A stretch of 10,639 nucleotides of DNA, taken from NCBI GenBank assembly GCA_025362615.1, contig JANYFQ010000001.1, forward strand, positions 1 through 10,639. Direction: 5' to 3'. Positions 1 to 9,100 of the stretch are shown one piece after another (position 1 is the first letter of the stretch; each line of letters opens with the position of its first letter). The position numbers were made by a program, and so were the translations under genes. Under the pieces are notes generated by a model. That model did no database searches and had not been told where the DNA came from. It saw nothing but the letters and a program-made list of their open reading frames with translations. This DNA comes from Hymenobacter sp. Its GTDB lineage: Bacteria; Bacteroidota; Bacteroidia; Cytophagales; Hymenobacteraceae.

Positions 1-119
1 TGCACCAGGCCGGTGGCCGTGGCCGCGCCGTTGTTGCGGGTCGTGATGTCGTAAGCCACCGGCTGACCAGCGAGCACCGTGGCCGGGCCGCTGATGGCCG
101 TAGCCACGTCCGCCGAAGG
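1..119 (-). repeat. DUF11 repeat 8, cut by window edge (residues 3251-3289+)
   Basis: PSADVATAISGPATVLAGQP followed by YDITTRNNGAATATGLV is the first third of a further DUF11 repeat. The open frame leaves the window here, so the array continues to the left for an unknown length. Confidence 0.8.
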
Positions 120-3100
120 CGTAATGTTCACGATGGTCGTCGCCACGTTGTCGGCCATCACCGGGTCGGCGGTGGCGCTGCTCACGCTCGAAATGACAGC
201 TACCGGGCCAGTGGCCGGGGCCACGAAGCTGAACGAGTAGCTCACCGCGCCGGCCGAAGCCAGGCTGGTAGTGGTGGGCAGCGTCACGACACCGGTCGTC
301 GAATTATAGGTAGCGCCCACCGGCAGGCCGGTCACGGTCAGGCCGGGTTGCAGCGTCACGGTGGGCGCTACGGTGGCGGCGGCGTCGGGGCCGGCGTTGG
401 CGTAGTTGGCCGTCACGGTCACGGAGCTTCCGGCGGTGGTGCTGGCGGCGTTGGTGCTCACGGTGGTGCTCACATTGGCGAGCGTACCGGCGGGGGCAGT
501 GGTCGTGGTGGTGCTGCCGCCCGTCAGGCCATTGAGGCCGGCGGTGTTGTTGGCGGTGTTGGTTTCGCCGGCCCCCGTGGTGTTGGGGCTGATGACGGCC
601 ACCGGCACGATGCTGGTGCCGCTGGCCGGGGCCACGAAGCTGATGGTGTTCGACACCAACTGCCCGTTCGGGAACGAAGCCACGGGCGGGAAAATCACGC
701 CGCCGGCCGCCAGGGTGTAGGCCGTAGCGCCGCCGCCGGGGTTGGTCGTCGTGAAGCGCGTACCGTCGAAGTACACCGTCTGGCTCGCGCCGCTGGCGTT
801 GTAGTAGCCGTTGTTGCTCACAAACACCTGGCCCAGGCCAGTAGGCAGGCCGGTCACGGTCTGCACCGCGCCGGGGGCATTGCTGGGGCCGTTGTTGGCC
901 GAGGTCACGGTATAGGTGATGGCGTTGCCGGCCACGGCCGAGGTCGGGCCGCTGATGGTCGTCACGAGGTCAAACTGCGGGTTCACGGCCAGCGTCAGCG
1001 CCGCGGTGTTGTTGCTCGGGTCGGTTTCGCCGTTGATGGTCGTGCTCGTCACCGAGGCCACGGCGGCGTAGGGGCCGGCGGCGGGGGTGTTGTAGCTGAT
1101 GGTGAAGGCCACGTTGCCGGTAGCGCCCGGTGCCTGCGAGGCAATGGTCGGGAAGGTTACGAGGCCCGTGGTGCTGTTGTAGCTCGGGGTGCTGCCGGGG
1201 CCGGTGGCCACCAGCGTGGCGCCCGTGCCCACGGTGGGCGTACCGAAGCTCACGCCACTCAGGCCGGCGGGCAACTGCACCGTCTGCACCACGTTGGTGG
1301 CGATGGCGGGGTTGCCAGGCGTGGCGGGGCCGTTGTTGCTGGCCGTCACGGTCAGGGTTTGGGCGGCACCGGCGTTGGTGGGGTTGCTGGCGGCCGAGAT
1401 GGCCGTGGCCAAATCAACCGGCGGCGGGCCCACCGTCACGCTCACCGTGCCGGGGTTGGAGGTGCCGTTGTCGTTGTCCTTGACGGTGTACGTCACCGAG
1501 GCCGTGCCCGTGAAGCCCGTGGTGGGCACGAAGGTCACGTTGCCGGCATTGTCCACCGTAAACGTGCCGCCGGCCACCGTAATGGTCTGGGTGCCGTTCG
1601 AAAAGCGCACCGTGGCCGGCGTGATGGTGCCGTCGCCGTCGGTGTCGTTGGTCAGGATGTTGAAGCCCGTGGCAATGGTCGTGTTCAGCGGCGTGGTGCG
1701 GAGGTCGTTGTTGGCCACCGGCGCCAGGTTGCAGGTACCAAAGTACACGTCGTCAATGCCGAAGTCGTTGCCGCCAAACGCCGTCGAACGGTTGCGGATT
1801 TCGAAAGTAGCCGTGGTGTTGCTGCCCGAATACCACACGTCCGAAGTTTGCACCCAGCGGTCGGGGCTTTCGTTGATGATGCGGGTACCGGAGGTGCTTT
1901 CGCCATTAATTACGAAACCGATTTCCGGCACCCCGCCGCCAAAGCCGGGCGGCAGCACGTTGTTGAGGTAGGCCGAGAACGTGTAGTAGCGGTTGGGCAC
2001 CACCGTAATCGTCTGCGAGTACACCCGCACCACGTTGGCCGCCCCGTTCACAATCATAAACCGGTCGGCGGCGTTGGTGGCGGCGGCGCGGCCCAGCCCC
2101 CGGAAGGCCGGGTGGTAGCTGTTGGCGTTCACGTCCACGGCATACAGGCCCTCGGGCACCAGGCCACTGCCGGTGTTGGCTGCCGGCGACACGTAGCCGT
2201 AGTCGGTGGTGAAGGCCGTGTTACCGTTGTTCGTGCCGTTGAAGTCGGGGTTGAGCAGCAGGTTCGGGCCGGTGCCCGACGAGCAGGCCGTGCCGGGGTC
2301 GTACACCCGGATGGTCACCAGCGCCGTCACGCAGCCCGTGCCGCCGCTCGTGCATACCTGGTAGGCAAACACGTCGGAGCCCAGGTAGCCCGTGGCGGGC
2401 GTGTAGGTGTAGCTGCCATCGGAAGCCATCGTCACGGTGCCGCCGTTGGCGGTGGTGGCTGTGCCGCCCACAAACACGGTCGTCGTCGTGCCCGCTACGG
2501 CCGTGGCCGTGGTGCTTACCAGCAGGCCGGTGCCGTTGGGGTTGCTGTCGTTCAGCAGCACGTTGCCGGGCGTGGGCGTGTTCAGCGGCACTACGTTCGA
2601 GTCGTTGTTGGCCGAAATGCCGTTGCCCGTCACCGGAATGGTGAACACCGCGTTGCCCTGACCGATGGCCCCGCCGTTGTTGTAGGTGGTGCTGGCGTTG
2701 CCCTGGTTGTCGGTAGCCGAGTAAGTAAAGGTCACGGTGCCGGCGAAGCCACCCGAGGGGTCAAAGCGCAGCGTACCGGCCTGGGCCGGGGTCAGGGTCT
2801 GTACGCCCGTCACGGGCAGGTAAATGCCGCTGGTGCCGTTGGCGGCGTTGTTGTAAAACAACGTCCCCTGCACCCCGCTCGGAATGGTCTGGATGGTGAA
2901 GGTGGTGATGGTGCCGTCCTGGTCGGCGGCCGTCAGGGCCGAGATGGCCGTCTGGCCGTTGGTGCTCGGGATGGCGGCGTTGGTCACGTAGGCCGGCACC
3001 GGCGAGAACTGCACCGGGGCGCTGCTGCTCTGGGTGTCGTTGCCGGTAGCCCCGTTCTGGCCGGTCGTCGTCGTGATGGTGGCCGTGGTCACGGCCGGGG

Positions 3101-6100
3101 TCACGGCGCTGGCGGCGGCCCCGGTGCCGTTGTAGGGTACAAGGCCGAAGGTGTAGGTCAGGGTCGTGCCGCTGTTCTGGGCAGCCCCGCCGCCGGTGGC
3201 GTTGGTGAAATCAATAGTACCCGAAGTCGTCGTGCTGGCAGGAGCGGTGTACACCGCGCCGGCCGTCAAAGCGGCTTGTTGGGCCGCATTCAAGGTAGCG
3301 CCCACGGGCAGCGTCACAATGCGCGTCACGCCGGCCGCCGCATCGGGGCCGTTGTTGCTGAAGTTTACGGTGTAGGCATTGTTGGCCGTGGCCACGTTGC
3401 CGGTCAGCGTGGCCGGGCCGCTGATGGTAGCCACCACGTCGGCCACCGCCGTAAAGTTGATGGTGAGGCTGCCGGTGTTGGCCGAGGCCAGCCCGCCGTT
3501 GTCGGTCACGCTGTAGTTGAACACCACGTTGCCGGGGGCGGCGGGGTCCACGGTCAGGGTTTGGCCGGTGGCCAGGCTGCCGTTAGCGTTGGTCGTCAGC
3601 GTCCGCTGCGCAAGCGTGGCGGTGCCGTAGGTGGCGCTCGTGAAGCTCACCCCGTTGATGACGATGCTCGTCGCATTAGCCGGGAAGGTGGCGCTCAACA
3701 GGATGGAGCTGATGGCTCCGGCCGGGGTCGTCACGTTGGGGTCCGCATCGGTGCCGCTGAAATCGGTGCCGCCAACGCCAGTGCCCACCACGCTGTACTG
3801 CACCGTACCGCCGGGGTTCGGGGCCGATACCGTCGCCGTGCCCGCCGTGGGCAGGAAGTCGAGGCCGAAGTTGGCCCCGGCAACGCTCGTCGTGCCCACA
3901 CTAATGCTGGTCAGGCCGTTGGGGGTGCCGTCGCCGGCCGCCGCTGTGCCCTCGCCCACAAAGCCGTAGCCGGCCGGGGCCGCCGCCGTAGCCGAGCCGC
4001 CCGCCGTGGTGTGCAGCACCAAGGCGTAGGTGGTGTTGGCCAGCAAGCCGTTGGCCGTGCCGAACGAGTAGGTGCCGTTGGCCGCCACCGCTGCCGTGGC
4101 CACAAGGGTGCCGCCCGTCACCGAGCCGCCGCTGACGGTGCCGCCGCTCACCAGGCTCACGTAGGCTTGCACGGCCGGGCTGCCGAAGGTGCCCGCGCCG
4201 GTGCCGTTGATAGTGCCGCCACCGGTCAGCCCATTCACGTCGTTAAACACGGTGCCCGCGATGGTCAAATCAGCCAGCGGGATGGTATAGGTGGCCGCGC
4301 CCGCCGTGGCTGTGCCCGCACCGGTGCGGTTGGTGGTGCTCACCACGCCGTTGCCGTCGGTCACGGTGTAGGTGAAGCTCGTGCTGGGCACCGAGAACGT
4401 GGCGGCCGGCGTGTAGCTCAGGCTGGCGAGCTGGGCGGCGGTGATGACCGTGCCCGCCGTTACCGGCACCACGCCCGCGCCGTTGTTGTAGGTCAGGGTG
4501 CCGGTGCCGGGCACCGAGGCGATGGTGTAGTTCGTAATGCTGTTGGCCGTGCCGTTGCTCAGGGTGCCATTGGCCGTGCCGCTCAGGTTGGGGTTGAGGG
4601 CCGCCGCCGCGCCCGACGCCGTGAAGGTGGCCGTGCTGCTCACGTTCTGGGCAATGGGGGCCGTGTTGGGCAGCACCCGGCCCGAAAACTCGCTCGTACC
4701 GGCCCCACTCAGCGTGGCCGTGCCCGTGATGCCGTTGGCGTTCAGGGCCGTCAGTTGGGCCGTGCTCAGCGAACCAATCGGGATGGTGAAGGTGAACCCG
4801 CGGGCCGTGTTCGAGTTGTCGCTGCCCTGGCTCAGGCCGTTGATGGTGCCCGAGTAGTTCACCGTCGTCGTGAGCGTGTTGCCGTCGCCGGCCCCGTTCT
4901 CTACACCGCCGCCCAGGTAAGTCTGGCCTTCGCCGAAGTTGCCGGCATCCGTGTCGCGCAGGAAGACTTCCACCGTCACGCCCGGCTTGGCGTAGCCCTT
5001 CACCACGAGGTCGGTGCCTACGATGGTGGCCGAGGTCAGGATGGGGAAGTCGATGCCTTTGTTGGGCAGGTCGGCGGTGGCCGTGGCGGGGTCGTTGCCG
5101 TCGTTTATCGTCACCCCGTCGCCGATGCCGTAAATTTTCTCGTTTGGCGAAGCCGTGACCACGCTAAAGTTGGCCCCAATGTGGTCAATGCCCAGCCCGC
5201 CGTTGCCCGACATGGAATTTTGGCTGATGGTCACGTTCTGCTGCCCGTAGCCCACCACAATGCCCGCCGCTTCCGAGTTGATGATGACGTTGAGGCTGAT
5301 AACATCGGCCTGCGACCCGCGCTCGTTGCCTTTGCGCAGCAAATACACAATGCCCGCCCCTTCCAGGTTCGAAGCCACCGAGCCGGCATCGCCGCCGATG
5401 GTGCCCGAGTTCTGGATGGTGTTGTTCTTCACCGTCGTGGCCGCCGTGCGGCTGATGTCGAACTGCAAGGCGCTGGAGTTCTGGTTAACGAACGAGTTGT
5501 TCTCCACGTTGGCCGGCCCCGAGCCGCCGTTGTCGCCGAAGCTGATGCCGTCGCCGCCGGGTTGCAGGAAGCCGTTTTTGAGGAAAAAGTTAAACTGAAA
5601 CTGGTTGATGCCCGCCGTGCCGGTGCCGTTGTTCACGTTCAGGCCCGAGCTGCCGGTGTAGGCAATGAAGCTGGTTTGCACCGTGCCCACGCCCGAGTTG
5701 CCGGGCAGGTTGATGCCGTAGTTGTTGCTGGTATTAGTGCCGGGCCGGGTGCCGGCGGGCACGGCGCCCACCACCAGGTTCTCGAGCAGGTAGCCGGTGG
5801 CCGAAGCCGCGCTGCCCACCAGCACATCTTGCCCGCTGCCGCCGTGAATGGCAAAGCCCCGCACAATGGCGTTGGTGGCTTCCACGGCCACAATGGTCGT
5901 TAGCGCCCCGCTGATTTCCACCTCCGGCTGCTGAATGCCCGCCAGGGCAATGCCGTCCACGCCCACCGTGGTGGCCGTAGCGCCGGCCGCCGTGCCGGTG
6001 TTGGCGTTGCCGATGTTGGCCGTTTGGGTCGTGCCGTCGAGCACGGTCAGGGTGCCGCTCAGCGTCAGGGTGGCGGCGGGCGTTATTTGGGCCGTGGTGC

Positions 6101-9100
6101 CGCCCACGTTGGCCACCGCGTCGGCCAGTTGGCTGGCCGTGCCGGGGCTGGTGCCGGCGTTGTAGGCCCGCAGGCCGTTCACGGCGTTGCCGTTCGGAAC
6201 CATGAAGATGCTGGTTTCGCGGCCAGCGGGTAGCGGCTGGGAGGCATTGGCCGCGTCGCGGCGCGTACCACTTTGGGCCAGCAGGGTTTCGCTGCCCAGG
6301 GCGTTGGCGTTGGCCACAAACTGCGCCACCGCCCCCTGCCCGCTGGCGTTGGTGTTCGTCACCACGTCAAAGTTGAAGCCGAAGTCCGGGCCGGAGGTGT
6401 TCGAGTTGGCCGCGCCGCTCGTCACGAGGGCCAGGCTTTGGGCGGCCACACTGCCGCTGGTGAGGCTGCTCTGGCTGGCGCTGGTAGTGTTGGCCCCGGC
6501 ATCGGTGCGGCCGGGGTATTCGCCGCCCACGCGGTCGGTGCTGCCGTTGTAGGTCTGCACCGCCAACTGGTTGCTGGCGAAGCCCACCGAGGCCGAGCCG
6601 GTGAAGGTCGCCCCGGCCCGCACCGACGTCACCGACGCGTTCACCACCCGCACGGTGTAGCCGGTGCTGGCCGCCACCGGGAAGGTGTAGAGGCCGTTGG
6701 CATCGGTCACGGCCGAAGCCACGAAGGCCCCGGTGCCGGTGTTGTACAGCTCCACAATGGCCCCCGGCCGCCGGATGGCGTTGTTGGCAAAGCCCGCGCC
6801 GCCGTTCTGGGCCGAGGTGTTAGAAGTGGCGTAGTCGCGGCCCAGGCCGCCGCCGTAGTTCACGTCCTCGTACACGGTACCCGTTACCAGGGTGTTCACC
6901 ACGTTCAGGCTCAGCGTTGCGCCGTCGAGTGCCGTGTTGGCCCCTTGGTTGGTGTAGGTGGCGTTGGCGCGGGTGTTGTCCACGCTCAGGGCGCTGGCCA
7001 GGCTGTTGCCGGCGCTGGCCGTGCCGGGTGTGGTCAGGCCGAAGGTGAAGCTGGCCGTGTTGCCGCTGGCCACATTGGTGGCCAGGCCGGTGCCGTTGCC
7101 AAAGGTGATGACGCGCGTCCCGGCCGTGTAAGTCGAGCCGGGGTAGGCCGCCTGCAAGTCCGTCACCTGCTGGGCGCTCAGCGAAAAATTCGCGGGCAAG
7201 GTCACAGTGCGGGTAAAGAAAGTGCCCGTGCCCAGGCCGTTGTTGGTGAACGCCACCGTGTAAACCGCCGTCGAGTTGATGGCCACCGTGGCCGGCCCGG
7301 TCAGGGTCGTGGTCAGGTCGGCCACGCAGTTGGCCCCCGACTGCAAGAGCGGGGTTTCATCGAAGCCGACGGTATTCCGCACCGCCGCGTCGGACTTGGT
7401 GCCGGGCGTAGCCGCGTAGGTCACGCCGCCGTCGGTGGTGCCGTTTGCCCCGGCATCAAATACCGAGCTGGCACTCACCGCCGAAGAGGTAAAGGCCACG
7501 CCGCCGCCGCCGCCACCACCGGGGCCGTGCGGGCCGCTGCCCGCTGGCAGGTTCGAGCCGCCCTTGCCGCCTTTGGCCAGGACGATGACGCTGGCCAGGG
7601 CCGAGGCCCCGGTGTTGTTGCTCAGCAGCAGCACCGAGCCGCCCGCGCCGCCGCCGCCGGCTCCTTCGGTGGCAGGCACAAAATTCATGTCGGCCCCGCT
7701 CACGTCGATGGTGCCAGCCCCGGCCACGTTGGCCGCCCGCACCAGCACCATGCCCCCGCCCGGTGCGCCCGAAGCCACAAAGCCGCTGGTACCGGTCAGG
7801 TTATTACCCGCCTGGCCGCCCACGTTTTGGTTGCCCGCGTTGGCCGGGGCCAGGCTGCCGCCGTCGGTGCTACCTGCCCCGCCGCCGCCCCCCAGCACGA
7901 GCCGCGACGGCGATGCCTGCGTGAACGGTGCGCCCCCGAAGCCGCCCGAGGGCAGGTTCGAGCGCCAGCCGTTGCCGCCCTGCCCGCCGGTGCCGCCGTT
8001 CGAGCCGCCGGCCCCGCCGGCGTTGTCGAAGTTGTCGCTGGGGCTGCCATCGGTGCCGCCGCCGCCCGCGTTGCCCGGTGCCCCCCGGCCCATGTCGCCC
8101 CCGCCCACGGCCGTGCCGTTGGGGTAGCCCACGGCGGTTGTCAGGTCAGTCAGCGCAATGGCCGTGCCGCCCGGGTTCACGTAGCGCGGCGTGCCGGCAA
8201 GGCCTTCGCCCTTGCTGCCGTTGATGTTAACGGTGTTGGCCGTGCGGTAGTCGAGGCCCGAAAAGCCGGCGGCGGCACCCACACCACCCAGTTTCCGCCC
8301 CGCCCCGCCCCGGAAGCCTTTGCCCTTCAGGTCGATGGTTTTGCCGTTCAGCGTGAGTGCCCCGGCCATGTCCAGCACCAGGATGCCGCCCGTGCTGCCG
8401 TTCCAGGCCGGGGCCGTGAGCGGAACCGCCAGGGTCGGGTCGAGGGTAAAATCCTGGTACTGCGGCACCCGGATGACCTGAAACCGCTTCTGCCCGCTCG
8501 TGGCCGTTGCGGCGGCGTTCTGGTAGGCGTAGGTCAGGCTCGACACCAGCGTGAAGGTGCCCGCGCCCGTGGTGGCCACCACGCCGTACTCGTACTGCCC
8601 GGCCGTGTAGTTGGTGCCCAACGCCCCAAAGCCGGGGTCGCCGGCGTCGCCGTCGCCGTAGCTGCCGTCGGTGTTGTTGGTGTTGAGGTCGGCTCCCTGC
8701 ATCTGAATGATGAGCACGAGGTCGCCCACGGCCAACGCGCCGCTGATGGTGGCCCCGCTGCCCGTGGTCACGGCCGTGCCGATGGGTACGCTGTTCTGCC
8801 CGGCCGCCGCGTTGCCGTTGCCGGGGTAATACGTATTCACGCCCTGCGCGACACCCGCGTAAGTCAGCGAACCGCTGATGCCGGGGGCCGCGCACACCTC
8901 GCTCGGGGTGCTGCTGACCACCGCCGTGCTGACGTTGGAGGCCGCCGCCGTGCCGTCGTTGTTGGCCGCCACCGGGTCGCCGTTGGTGGTGGTGGCAGTG
9001 GCCGATGCCTTGCCCGTGACCGGGGTGCCCAGCACCGCTGGCACCGTGAAGCGCACCGTGTACGCCACCGAAGCCCCCGCCGCCAGGCTCAGCCCGGAGG

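Noticed and set aside
348..5903. 1,851-codon plus-strand ORF
   Set aside because: Exact codon mirror of the minus-strand giant gene; composition is His/Arg/Gly/Val/Ala-rich with no domain, whereas the minus strand reads recognisable DUF11, Ig-like and jelly-roll modules throughout.
7435..8127. 230-codon plus-strand ORF rich in proline
   Set aside because: The complement of Gly codons (GGC) read in a shifted frame yields Pro-rich translation; a shadow of the Gly-rich module.
8227..8895. 222-codon minus-strand ORF in another frame
   Set aside because: It overlaps the giant gene on the same strand in a different frame and is Arg/His/Gly-rich with no domain.
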